DNA of 52,367 nucleotides from Magnetospirillum fulvum MGU-K5 (lineage in GTDB: Bacteria > Pseudomonadota > Alphaproteobacteria > Rhodospirillales > Magnetospirillaceae): NCBI RefSeq assembly GCF_000442515.1, contig NZ_AQPH01000019.1, positions 1-52,367 of the forward strand, written 5' to 3'. Under the pieces are notes generated by a model, which saw nothing but the letters and a program-made list of their open reading frames with translations, made no database searches and had not been told where the DNA came from. The position numbers and the translations under genes were made by a program. This document shows positions 7,457 through 14,798 of the stretch, one piece after another. Positions within the stretch are counted from its first letter, which is position 1. Each line of letters opens with the position of its first letter.

Positions 7457-8077
7457 ATGGCGATGATGAATCAGTCGACGAGTTTACGGAGCGGGGATGC
7501 CCTCCCTCCTGAAACGCTGGATGACGAAACTCTGCTTGCCCGGATGAAGCAGGATGATGGCGAGGCCTATCGGGTTCTGGTCGAGCGCCATGTCGACCGG
7601 GCCTATGCCCTGGCTCTGCGGATGCTGCGCAACGTCGCCGATGCCGAGGACGTGGCCCAGGATTCGATGGTCAAGGCCTGGACCCACCGCCAGTCATGGG
7701 AACCGGGCCGCGCCCGCTTCAGCACCTGGCTGTATCGGGTGGTGGTCAATCGCTGCATTGATCTGCGCCGACTGCCCAACAATGCCAATATCGACGATGT
7801 GCCCGAACCGGCCGAACACCGTCCCGATACGGTCGACAGCCTGCACCGGCGCGAGGTCTATGGCCGCCTGGAGCAGGCGATCGGCAAGTTGCCCGATCAA
7901 CAGCGGGCGGCGGTGACGCTGGCCTATTTCGAGGAAATGGGCAATGGCGAGATCGCCCAGGTTCTCGGCACCACCGTCAGCGCGGTGGAAAGCCTTTTGA
8001 AGCGGGGGCGGCAGGGGCTCCGCCACTCTTTACGGGGCTCCGAGGCCGAGTTCCGTCACCTTCTCGCTCAGGAGTAA
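7457..8077 (+). CDS. ECF-type RNA polymerase sigma factor
   Basis: This 206-aa protein has sigma region 2 at about residues 35-105 (EAYRVLVERHVDRAYALALR, AEDVAQDSMVKAW, FSTWLYRVVVNRCID) and region 4 at about 140-195 (LEQAIGKLPDQQRAAVTLAY, then a helix-turn-helix ending VESLLKRGRQ). The 25-residue N-terminal tail is extra. A second ATG lies two codons downstream. GGAGACAGG precedes the start. No anti-sigma gene is adjacent: the next gene is fliC. A 90-aa candidate partner lies at 11838-12110. The regulon is unknown; control of the flagellar genes downstream is possible but not shown. Confidence 0.9.
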   Translation: MAMMNQSTSLRSGDALPPETLDDETLLARMKQDDGEAYRVLVERHVDRAYALALRMLRNVADAEDVAQDSMVKAWTHRQSWEPGRARFSTWLYRVVVNRCIDLRRLPNNANIDDVPEPAEHRPDTVDSLHRREVYGRLEQAIGKLPDQQRAAVTLAYFEEMGNGEIAQVLGTTVSAVESLLKRGRQGLRHSLRGSEAEFRHLLAQE

Positions 8078-8183
8078 AAATTCCCGCCTGAAACCGTCTC
8101 CCGATCCGTTCCAACCGAGAAGGCCTTCCGAACGATGGCCGGTCCCGCTTCCGGGAACATGAAGGATCAGAAGGAGACATTCC

Positions 8184-9422
8184 ATGCCCGTCATTTCGAC
8201 TAACAGCGCCTCGAATTCCGCGCTCCGCTACCTCAACCTCAATTCCTCGAACCAGTCCAGCACCCTGTCGAAGCTGGCATCGGGATCGCGCATCACCAAG
8301 GCTTCGGATGACGCCGCCGGCCTCGCCATCGGGACCCGGATTCAGTCGGACGTGACGGTGCTCAGCCAGGCTTCGACCAACGCGTCTCAGGCCAGTTCGA
8401 TCCTCCAGACTGCCGATGGCGGTCTGGCGCGTATCGCCGACATTCTTCAGCGCATGAAGTCGCTGTCGACCCAGTCGAATTCCGGTACCGTCACCGATTC
8501 GGAGCGGACCTACATCCAGGCCGAATATTCCGAACTGAGCGAGGAAATCGACGGCATCTCCAAATCGACCACCTATAACGGCAATTCGCTGCTGGACGGC
8601 ACCAGCGCCTTTGCCTCGGCGACCAGCCTGTCCTCGGTTTCGACCTCGGGCCTGACCGATGCGCAGGCGACGGATCTGACCGGCGTTGCCGATGCCGACA
8701 CCATCACCATCACCACCACCGATGGCACCACTCCGACCTCGGTGACCTACACCATCAAAGATTCCTATGATGGCACCGCCAGCAAGGTCAGCCTGCAAGA
8801 CGTCGTCGACTCGATCAATGCCGGTAATACCGCGACGCCGAAGGCGGCGAACGTCCGCGCCTCGATCACCACCGATGCCAACGGTCTCCAGCATCTGGTC
8901 CTGGCCGCCGCCAACAGCGACGAGACGATCAGCACGATCACCAACGGCACCGGCACCGCCGCCACCGCGCTCGGTCTGATCAATACCGCCGGTAAGTTGG
9001 TCGGCGCCAGCACCGGCGTTGATTTCATGGTCGGCACCTCGACCGCCGATACCATCAACGTCTCGATCAACGCGGTGACCACCGCGACCCTGGGATCGAC
9101 CACGCTGAAGATCGGCTCGACCTCGGTCAGCACCCAGACCGCGGCGCAGCAGGCCAGCGACGCGCTGGATAAGGCGATTGCCCAGGTGTCGCAGGCCCGC
9201 GCCGAAATCGGTGCGACGATGTCGCGGTTCGAGTTCCGCTCCGAGACGATTTCGACCGCCTCGGAAAACCTGACCTCGGCCGAATCGGTGATCATGGATG
9301 CCGACGTCGCGGCGGAGAAGTCGCAATTGTCGTCGGACGACGTCAAGACCCAGGCGGCTATCGCCGCGTTGTCTCAGGCCAACCAGATGCCGCAGAATCT
9401 GTTGAGCCTGCTGAAGAGCTAG
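8184..9422 (+). CDS. fliC: Flagellin
   Basis: This 412-aa filament subunit has the conserved D0/D1 N-terminus (ASNSALRYLNLNSS, LASGSRITKASDDAAGLAIG) and the matching C-terminus (SRFEFRSETISTASENLTSA, then DVAAEKSQLSSDDVKTQAA). The middle (about residues 150-320) is a Thr/Asp/Ala-rich variable domain containing a flagellin-IN-like segment (LQDVVDSINAGN). It has no cysteine. A strong AAGGAGA ribosome-binding site lies just upstream, in a 106-bp leader after the sigma factor gene. It is exported by the flagellar type III system, with FliS (11262) as the expected chaperone. Confidence 0.95.
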   Translation: MPVISTNSASNSALRYLNLNSSNQSSTLSKLASGSRITKASDDAAGLAIGTRIQSDVTVLSQASTNASQASSILQTADGGLARIADILQRMKSLSTQSNSGTVTDSERTYIQAEYSELSEEIDGISKSTTYNGNSLLDGTSAFASATSLSSVSTSGLTDAQATDLTGVADADTITITTTDGTTPTSVTYTIKDSYDGTASKVSLQDVVDSINAGNTATPKAANVRASITTDANGLQHLVLAAANSDETISTITNGTGTAATALGLINTAGKLVGASTGVDFMVGTSTADTINVSINAVTTATLGSTTLKIGSTSVSTQTAAQQASDALDKAIAQVSQARAEIGATMSRFEFRSETISTASENLTSAESVIMDADVAAEKSQLSSDDVKTQAAIAALSQANQMPQNLLSLLKS

Positions 9423-9459
9423 GACGTTAAGCCGCGCCGCCGGTTGGCGGTGAGGGGAG

Positions 9460-9483
9460 GGGGCGGGGCGTTGATCCCGCCCC
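9460..9483 (+). terminator. Weak terminator or stem-loop after fliC
   Basis: An 8-bp GC-only stem (9460-9467 with 9476-9483) lies 37 bp after fliC. Only GTT follows, so it may attenuate or stabilise mRNA rather than stop all transcription into fliD. Confidence 0.4.
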
Positions 9484-9516
9484 GTTCCAACGTTTCCGCT
9501 CCGGGGAGGCTTCGCC

Positions 9517-11241
9517 ATGACCAGCAGCGTCAGCAGTACGACATCGAGTACAAGCACCACGTCGGGCACGACCAGCTATTCGCAGAACCGCAACGAGTTC
9601 GATACCGATACCCTGGTCGAAGCGGCCTATCAGGCCAGGCTGGCGAAAGCCGATACCCTTTCGGTCAGCGTCACGAAGAACGAGACCAAGATCGCCGCCT
9701 ACACCGATATGCAAACGAAGTTGCAGGCGGTGGAAACCTCGCTCAATACCCTGCGCAGCGCGCCGGGGACCAAAGGCAAAGCCTCCGACGTCTTTCTTGA
9801 TCGCACCACCTATCTGACCTCGTCGACCTCGACCGCTGCCAGCGGCATTCTGTCGGCGACGGTCGAGGACGGCACCGAGATCGGCACCCATGATATCGAG
9901 GTGACCCAGGTCGCCAAGGTCGAACGTCTGGGGGGCGGCTCGGTCAGCAGCCGGTCCGACGATCTCGGCTGGACGGGAACCTTTTCCCTGGGGACGAAGG
10001 CGACCAGCGACGGGCTGAGCACGACCGGGACCCTGAGTACCGATATTTCGATCACTGCCGATATGTCGCTCGACGATATCGTCGATTCCATCAATGCCGC
10101 CAAAGCCTCGACCGGGGTCACCGCTTCGGTGGTCAAGAGTTCGGACAGCGCCTACATGATCGTTCTGTCGGGCGTTGAAACCGATCGTGACATCACCCTG
10201 TCCACCACCTCTGGCGACAATGTCCTCAACAAGCTTGGCCTGACCGACAGTGCGGGCACCAAGGTCGTTCCGCTGCAAAAGGCTCAGGGCGCGGTTCTGA
10301 CGGTCGATAGCGTGCCGATCACGCGATCGAGCAATACGATTGACGATGCGATCGACGGGGTGACGCTCAATCTCTACAAGGCCGAGGCGGGCAACACCCT
10401 GTCGCTGGAGGTTGCCAACGATCTTTCCGGCATCTCGACCCAGATCAACGCCTTCGTCACCGCCTACAATGCCTTCCGCGATCTGGTCCTGACCAACCAG
10501 ACCACCGGCAGCGACGGAACGGCCAGTAGTAGCGCGACGTTGTTCGGCGATTCGCTGCTGCGCAGCACGTCAAGCACGCTGCAATCAATGTTGGGAACCG
10601 CGATTGATAGCACCTCGTTGGCGACGATCGGGATCACGATGGACAGCAGCAACAAGCTGGTGGTCGACGATACAATTCTTGAAAACGCCCTGACCAATTC
10701 CCTGTCCTCGGTCCAGACCCTGTTTTCCTATCAGGCAACCACCTCGTCGGGAAATTTGAAGCTGCTGTCGCACGGCGACGGCCCCACCTCTGCCGATTTC
10801 GACCTGAAGGTAACCGTCGATGCGACGACGGGCTCGATCAGTTCGGCCTCGGTCGGGGGGGATACGTCGTTGTTCACCGTCAGCGGCAACACGATCAAAG
10901 GGGTCAAGGGCAGCATTTATGACGGGCTGTCCTTTGTCTTTACCGGCAAAGCCACCCAGACGATCTCGGTCAAGATCAGCCAGGGGATCGCCGACCGGAT
11001 GTATCAGGCGATCGATACCGTTGCCAACAGTGACGACGGTCAGTTGACCGAAAAGATCAGCGGTCTCCAGGACACTAACGGCGATCTGGAAACCCGGATA
11101 TCGACGATCCAGACCAACGCCGAGAGCTATCGGGATTTTCTTCTGGATAAGTACTCAAAAATCGAGGCGAAGCTGGCCAAAGCCCAATCGGTTCTCGATC
11201 TGCTTGAAGCCCTGAACAAGGCCGAAAGCTCTTCATCATAA
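9517..11241 (+). CDS. fliD: Flagellar filament cap protein (hook-associated protein 2)
   Basis: This 574-aa cap protein folds flagellin at the filament tip. It has the FliD N-terminal region (DTDTLVEAAYQARLAKADTL), a central flagellin-IN motif (SLDDIVDSINAAKASTGVTA), and a FliD C-terminal region with ISTQINAFVTAYNAFRDLV and a terminal coiled coil (YSKIEAKLAKAQSVLDLLEA). The first 22 residues are almost only Ser and Thr. GGGGAGG precedes the ATG. Many alphaproteobacteria lack FliD, so its presence with FliS marks a particular flagellar type. fliS follows after 20 bp. Confidence 0.93.
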   Translation: MTSSVSSTTSSTSTTSGTTSYSQNRNEFDTDTLVEAAYQARLAKADTLSVSVTKNETKIAAYTDMQTKLQAVETSLNTLRSAPGTKGKASDVFLDRTTYLTSSTSTAASGILSATVEDGTEIGTHDIEVTQVAKVERLGGGSVSSRSDDLGWTGTFSLGTKATSDGLSTTGTLSTDISITADMSLDDIVDSINAAKASTGVTASVVKSSDSAYMIVLSGVETDRDITLSTTSGDNVLNKLGLTDSAGTKVVPLQKAQGAVLTVDSVPITRSSNTIDDAIDGVTLNLYKAEAGNTLSLEVANDLSGISTQINAFVTAYNAFRDLVLTNQTTGSDGTASSSATLFGDSLLRSTSSTLQSMLGTAIDSTSLATIGITMDSSNKLVVDDTILENALTNSLSSVQTLFSYQATTSSGNLKLLSHGDGPTSADFDLKVTVDATTGSISSASVGGDTSLFTVSGNTIKGVKGSIYDGLSFVFTGKATQTISVKISQGIADRMYQAIDTVANSDDGQLTEKISGLQDTNGDLETRISTIQTNAESYRDFLLDKYSKIEAKLAKAQSVLDLLEALNKAESSSS

Positions 11242-11261
11242 TCGTTTGACGGAGGAGTCCC

Positions 11262-11666
11262 ATGAACCATTCGCAGCGAGCCAGCGCCGCCTATCGCACC
11301 GCCAGCATGACCGTGCCGCCGCTTCATGCCGTGGTGATGCTGTATGACGGCGTGCTGGTCCGGGTCAGGAATGCCGGTCTTGCCGCCGAGCAGGGCGATT
11401 GGGCCCGGCAGTTCGAGGAAATCACCCGCGCCATCGATCTGTTGCGCGGGCTGCTGTCGGCGCTTGATTACGATCGCGGCGGCGATGTTGCCCGGCGGTT
11501 GCAGCAGACCTACGAAGCCAACATGAAGGCGCTGATGCGGTCGGCTGGGCGTCCCGAAGCATTGGCGATGAGCCATCGCATCGAAGACGGGTTGCGCCAG
11601 TTGCGCAATGCCTGGGCCCAGATCGCCGGGGTGCCGGAAAGTCCCTCGCTGCGCGCTGTCGGCTAG
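11262..11666 (+). CDS. fliS: Flagellin export chaperone
   Basis: This 134-aa helical-bundle chaperone binds the C-terminus of unfolded flagellin in the cytoplasm. Family features are the early Tyr (AAYRTASM), the helix PLHAVVMLYDGVLVRVRNA, the segment EEITRAIDLLRGLLSALDYD and the C-terminal helices with YEANMKALMRSAG. Length is typical. A GGAGGA site sits 6 bases before the ATG. The position after fliC-fliD matches the common fliC-D-S order. Confidence 0.92.
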   Translation: MNHSQRASAAYRTASMTVPPLHAVVMLYDGVLVRVRNAGLAAEQGDWARQFEEITRAIDLLRGLLSALDYDRGGDVARRLQQTYEANMKALMRSAGRPEALAMSHRIEDGLRQLRNAWAQIAGVPESPSLRAVG

Positions 11667-11722
11667 TTGAGTGTGGCGGTTATCGCGCCCGGGTCATCCC
11701 GTTGCGGCCTGGGCGCGTGAGG

Positions 11723-11779
11723 CTCGCCCTGGCGACGGGGCGAGGACCCCCTGTATTCTCTATACGATCTGGGATAGAG
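11723..11779. other. Two inverted repeats between fliS and the 90-aa gene
   Basis: A 7-bp stem (11723-11729 with 11738-11744) is followed by the dyad CTCTAT/ATAGAG (11758-11763 with 11774-11779). Neither has a T-run. The second could be an operator or part of a promoter for the next gene. The remainder of 11667-11837 shows nothing else. Confidence 0.35.
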
Positions 11780-11837
11780 TAATCGCAGCCCTGAAGGGGT
11801 GCCCTGTCCCCGCCGACGAAGAAATCGAGGCGTATAA

Positions 11838-12110
11838 ATGACCAGAACGATCACACTGGAGGAGTTCTCCGACCTCCTCGACCGGTTGGGTGATGTCCTC
11901 GCGGATTGGCCCACCGATGACCGCACTTCCGCCGAAAGCCTGTTAGCCCAATCAGATGAGGCACGGCGTCTGCTGGCGGAGGCGGCCGAGATCGGCGATG
12001 TCTTGCGCACGTCGCAGCCCAAGGCCCCGCCTGGACTGGTCGATCGCATCCTTGCCACGTCGGGCGCGCCGTTGTCGCCGTCCGACCGGCTCAAGCGTAC
12101 CGTCAGTTAG
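11838..12110 (+). CDS. 90-aa acidic helical protein, possible ECF sigma partner
   Basis: The protein starts with TLEEFSDLLDRLGDVLADWP and continues with a helix of the form A-x-x-LL-x-x-S-x-x-A-x-x-LL. I recall small alphaproteobacterial proteins with a similar W-P plus ALLAxSxEARxLL pattern encoded beside ECF sigma factor genes, but I cannot verify homology here. There is no membrane segment, zinc motif or signal peptide. It is followed by a terminator hairpin, so it ends its transcription unit. The nearest sigma gene is at 7457, on the far side of fliC-fliD-fliS. A role in flagellar control or as a soluble sigma antagonist is speculative. Confidence 0.55.
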   Translation: MTRTITLEEFSDLLDRLGDVLADWPTDDRTSAESLLAQSDEARRLLAEAAEIGDVLRTSQPKAPPGLVDRILATSGAPLSPSDRLKRTVS

Positions 12111-12118
12111 GTCGGATC

Positions 12119-12136
12119 GCCCCGGTTTGCCGGGGC
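12119..12136 (+). terminator. Hairpin ending the 90-aa gene unit
   Basis: A perfect 7-bp GC stem (12119-12125 with 12130-12136, loop TTTG) lies 8 bp after the stop codon. TCCCGTTCCTTT follows, a weak pyrimidine tract. Confidence 0.55.
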
Positions 12137-12162
12137 TCCCGTTCCTTTAAGCCTACTCATCT

Positions 12163-12227
12163 CCCGTGTCCGATCCAGGATTCACGGGGGCGGGGTGTTT
12201 TTGCGCGCGCTTCTCCCCAAAAACACC
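12163..12227. other. Two consecutive hairpins in the flgD upstream region
   Basis: The first pairs CCCGTG (12163-12168) with CACGGG (12183-12188). The second pairs GGTGTTTTTG (12194-12203) with CAAAAACACC (12218-12227), a perfect 10-bp stem. They belong to a gene-free 327-bp stretch that is nearly all covered by inverted repeats. Confidence 0.55.
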
Positions 12228-12241
12228 GCCTGAGTTTGGCC

Positions 12242-12252
12242 GTGCGTCCGTA
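12242..12252 (+). repeat. Direct repeat copy 1 before a hairpin module
   Basis: GTGCGTCCGTA occurs here and again, identical, at 12370-12380. In both places a hairpin follows immediately. Confidence 0.6.
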
Positions 12253-12302
12253 ACAGCACAAGATAAAGACATCCGCGGCACTCTGTGCTGTCGGATGTCT
12301 TT
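12253..12302 (+). promoter_or_regulatory. Interleaved inverted repeats, possible RNA switch
   Basis: Stem A pairs ACAGCACA (12253-12260) with TGTGCTGT (12284-12291). Stem B pairs AAAGACATCCG (12265-12275) with CGGATGTCTTT (12292-12302). Both are perfect and their order is A-B-A'-B'. With no bases between A' and B', both stems can hardly form fully at once, so two alternative states are expected. Stem B resembles a short terminator (A-run, stem, TTT). The site is 136 bp before the flgD start. Confidence 0.55.
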
Positions 12303-12341
12303 GCGCATCCAGGGCAATCATATTCTGTTGTTTGTGGGTGT

Positions 12342-12357
12342 TTGGCAAATGGTGCGC
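12342..12357 (+). promoter_or_regulatory. Possible sigma-54 type -24/-12 promoter for flgD
   Basis: TTGGCA is followed, at the correct 10-base spacing from GG, by GC (12356-12357). The TT expected before that GC is missing. A start at about 12369 would begin the transcript at the second copy of the direct repeat. Sigma-54 use in flagellar genes is common, but this match is weak. Confidence 0.25.
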
Positions 12358-12369
12358 CAGATATTCCAG

Positions 12370-12380
12370 GTGCGTCCGTA
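12370..12380 (+). repeat. Direct repeat copy 2 before a hairpin module
   Basis: Identical to 12242-12252 over 11 bases, 128 bp apart, and again followed at once by a hairpin. Confidence 0.6.
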
Positions 12381-12424
12381 GAAGAAATCAGAGAGCGACG
12401 GATTGACTGTCGCTGGATTTCTTC
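12381..12424 (+). promoter_or_regulatory. Long stem-loop just before flgD
   Basis: GAAGAAATC (12381-12389) pairs with GATTTCTTC (12416-12424), and inside it AGCGAC (12394-12399) pairs with GTCGCT (12409-12414). A 15-bp interrupted stem results, ending 13 bases before the flgD ATG and close to the GGGG ribosome-binding site at 12428-12431. Translation control is plausible. Confidence 0.55.
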
Positions 12425-12437
12425 AATGGGGTGCGCC

Positions 12438-13109
12438 ATGACCGCAGCGGTCACATCCACGACGTCATCCACGACATCGACAAGTTCGACGTCCAGCTCG
12501 TCTTCTGGCCTTTCAGCCAATTACGACACGTTCTTGAAACTGCTGTGCGCCCAGTTGACCAACCAGAATCCGCTGGATCCGACCGACGCGACCCAGTTCA
12601 CCAGTCAGTTGGTCCAGTATTCGAACCTGGAACAGCAGATCAAGACCAACGACAAGCTCGACACCGTGTTGTCGTCGCTGTCGTCGTCAACCTTCTCCAG
12701 CAGCGTCGGCTATCTCGGCCATGTCGTCGAGGCCGAAGGGGACAGCATCTCTGTCCAGTCGGACGGCACCGTCGATGCGACCTGGGGCTACGACCTTGAC
12801 AGCAAGGCGTCCTCGGTCGCGCTGACCATCACCGATTCCGCGGGTAAGACGGTGTGGAGCGGCACCGGCGAAACCGGCAAAGGCAGCCATTCCCTCGATT
12901 GGGACGGCACCGATTCGAAGGGCAAGGCGGTCCCGGCGGGAACCTACACGCTGAAGGTGACCGCGCTCGATTCAGCCGGGGCGGCGATCGAGACCTCCAC
13001 GTCGATCAAGGGGACGGTGACCGCGGTGGATTCCACCGATGGCACCACCTCGCTTGAGCTGGGCGGGACCTCCGTCTCGCTGTCGAACGTAACGCGCCTC
13101 GCGGCCTGA
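12438..13109 (+). CDS. flgD: Flagellar hook-capping protein
   Basis: This 224-aa scaffold protein is needed to assemble the hook. The diagnostic N-terminal segment YDTFLKLLCAQLTNQNPLDP, followed by TDATQFTSQLVQYSNLEQQ, is clear at residues 28-70. The C-terminal part holds the FlgD Ig-like domain (TDSAGKTVWSGTG, WDGTDSKGKAVPAGTYTLKV). The first 24 residues are a Ser/Thr-rich leader like that of FliD here. The ATG at 12438 has GGGG 6 bases upstream; an in-frame ATG at 12426 is possible. flgE follows after 14 bp. Confidence 0.92.
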   Translation: MTAAVTSTTSSTTSTSSTSSSSSGLSANYDTFLKLLCAQLTNQNPLDPTDATQFTSQLVQYSNLEQQIKTNDKLDTVLSSLSSSTFSSSVGYLGHVVEAEGDSISVQSDGTVDATWGYDLDSKASSVALTITDSAGKTVWSGTGETGKGSHSLDWDGTDSKGKAVPAGTYTLKVTALDSAGAAIETSTSIKGTVTAVDSTDGTTSLELGGTSVSLSNVTRLAA

Positions 13110-13123
13110 CAGGGAGAACCGCC

Positions 13124-14368
13124 ATGTCACTCGCCGGGGCCATGAACACCGCCGTCTCCGCGCTGAAGGCGCAAAGCCAGGCGCTGTCGATGATTTCCAA
13201 CAATCTCGCCAATTCCTCGACGACGGGCTACAAGGCGGTCACCACCAGCTTTGCCTCTCTCGTCACCCAGCAATACAGCACCACTGCCTATCCGGGCGGG
13301 GGCGTCACCTCCTCGGTCCGTCAGAACGTCGATGCCCAGGGCCTGATCGAGGCGACCACGAACAGCACCGACCTTGCCCTCGATGGCAACGGCTTCTTCG
13401 TGTTGACCTACGGCAAGGACGGCAAGCAGGATTTCTATACCCGCGACGGCGAGTTCTCGATCAACGACCAGGGCTATCTGGTCCTGGGCGACAATTACTA
13501 CGTCCAGGGCGCGGCGACCGACGCCTACGGCAACATCACCGGCAATATCGCCGACCCGTCGCCGGTCAAGGTCAACATCAACGACAAGCAGCCGATCCCG
13601 ACGACGCAAGAGGTCATCAAGGCCAACCTTCCGGCCAGTGCCAGTACCGGCGACACCTTCTCCACCTCGATGGAGGTGTTCGACAGCCAGGGCGGGTCGA
13701 GCACGGTCGCTATGACCTTTACCAAGACCGGCACCAACGCCTGGAATTTGACCCTGGGCAGCATGGTCTCGACCACCGACGGCACTACCACCACCGGCAC
13801 GCTGTCGCCCTCGACGATTGCACTGACCTTCGACGGCACCGGGAAACTGACCTCGGACGCGACCCCCGACCTGACCGCGACCTGGAGCAACGGCGCCTCG
13901 GCGACCAGCACGATCAAGCTTGATCTTGGCGACGATGGCAGCCTGACCCAGCAGAACAACGGGACCGGCATCAACATCACCAGCATCGTCGGCGATGGGG
14001 CGGTGGCGGGCAGCTATACCGGCGTCTCGTTCGGTTCGGACGGCACGGTTTACGCCAAGTACGACAACGGTCTTCAGGTGTCGATCGCCAAGCTGGCGGT
14101 CGCGACCTTCCCCAATTCCGACGGTCTGAGCGCGATGAGCAACGGCGTCTACGAGCAATCGACCACGTCGGGGGCTCACAACGTCTATTGCGTCGCGGGC
14201 GAGAACGGGACCGGGACGATCAAGTCCAGTTCGCTTGAATCCTCGAACGTCGATACCGGCGACGAATTCACCCGGATGATCGTGGCGCAGCAGGCCTATT
14301 CCGCCGCGTCGCAGGTCATCAACACCGCCAAGGACATGTACGACGATCTGATTAGCGCCGTCCGCTGA
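13124..14368 (+). CDS. flgE: Flagellar hook protein
   Basis: This 414-aa hook subunit has the rod/hook N-terminus (MNTAVSALKAQSQALSMISN, NLANSSTTGYKA), the FlgE core with TDLALDGNGFFVL and FYTRDGEFSINDQGYLV, a Thr-rich exposed middle domain, and the conserved C-terminus (VDTGDEFTRMIVAQQAYSA, INTAKDMYDDLI). A GGGAGA ribosome-binding site precedes the ATG. It is co-transcribed with flgD (14 bp gap) and is exported through the flagellar apparatus. Confidence 0.95.
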   Translation: MSLAGAMNTAVSALKAQSQALSMISNNLANSSTTGYKAVTTSFASLVTQQYSTTAYPGGGVTSSVRQNVDAQGLIEATTNSTDLALDGNGFFVLTYGKDGKQDFYTRDGEFSINDQGYLVLGDNYYVQGAATDAYGNITGNIADPSPVKVNINDKQPIPTTQEVIKANLPASASTGDTFSTSMEVFDSQGGSSTVAMTFTKTGTNAWNLTLGSMVSTTDGTTTTGTLSPSTIALTFDGTGKLTSDATPDLTATWSNGASATSTIKLDLGDDGSLTQQNNGTGINITSIVGDGAVAGSYTGVSFGSDGTVYAKYDNGLQVSIAKLAVATFPNSDGLSAMSNGVYEQSTTSGAHNVYCVAGENGTGTIKSSSLESSNVDTGDEFTRMIVAQQAYSAASQVINTAKDMYDDLISAVR

Positions 14369-14394
14369 CCGATTGCCGCGAAAGGATTTTCCCG

Positions 14395-14760
14395 ATGACC
14401 AACACCCGCGACACCGCCCAGGTTATTTCCCTTTCCGAACGTCGCTTCGAACGCCGGATCGAGGAAATCCGCGAGATTCTGCCGCCCGCTCCGCCGGGCG
14501 AGACGGTCGATCCCGACCTCGACGCCCGCCAGCTTGCCGAGATTCTGGCCCAACAGATCGCCGAACTGCCCGACGACCAGCGTCGGCTGGTCCGCCGCCG
14601 GGTTTCGGTCGCGATCAGCGATCTTGAAACCCTGATCGCCGAACTGGAAGGCGATCTGGCCGCTCTGGCCGACGACCTTCGCGCCCTGAACCGTCATGAC
14701 GGCGCCGTGCGGGCCTATCGCCAGGGCACGACGACCGCCGCCCACGACCATCGTTCCTGA
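14395..14760 (+). CDS. Uncharacterised 121-aa flagellar-locus protein
   Basis: I do not recognise the family. The protein is highly charged and helical, with segments such as ERRFERRIEEIREILPP and RRRVSVAISDLETLIAELEG that suggest a coiled coil at about residues 60-105. It has no signal peptide, membrane helix or cysteine. AAAGGA lies before the ATG. It sits 26 bp after flgE and 38 bp before flgN, in the same direction, so it is almost surely in the hook operon. A chaperone or regulator role would fit its size and position, but there is no sequence proof. Confidence 0.7.
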   Translation: MTNTRDTAQVISLSERRFERRIEEIREILPPAPPGETVDPDLDARQLAEILAQQIAELPDDQRRLVRRRVSVAISDLETLIAELEGDLAALADDLRALNRHDGAVRAYRQGTTTAAHDHRS

Positions 14761-14798
14761 TACCTGCCGTGCCCCATTTCGAGACAAGGAGCCCCGCC

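Noticed and set aside
7977-9569. A 530-codon open frame opposite fliC and the sigma factor gene
   Set aside because: It is antisense to clear flagellin and sigma domains. It is Gly/Arg-rich without any recognisable motif, as expected from the codon bias of a GC-rich genome. Similar long antisense frames (for example 4793-6031, 13127-14179, 14715-16034 and 42617-44275) were dropped for the same reason.
12253-12302. A stable H-type pseudoknot with both stems formed
   Set aside because: With 0 bases between the last two arms and 4 bases between the first two, the linkers cannot span full 8- and 11-bp helices at once. A switch is more likely.
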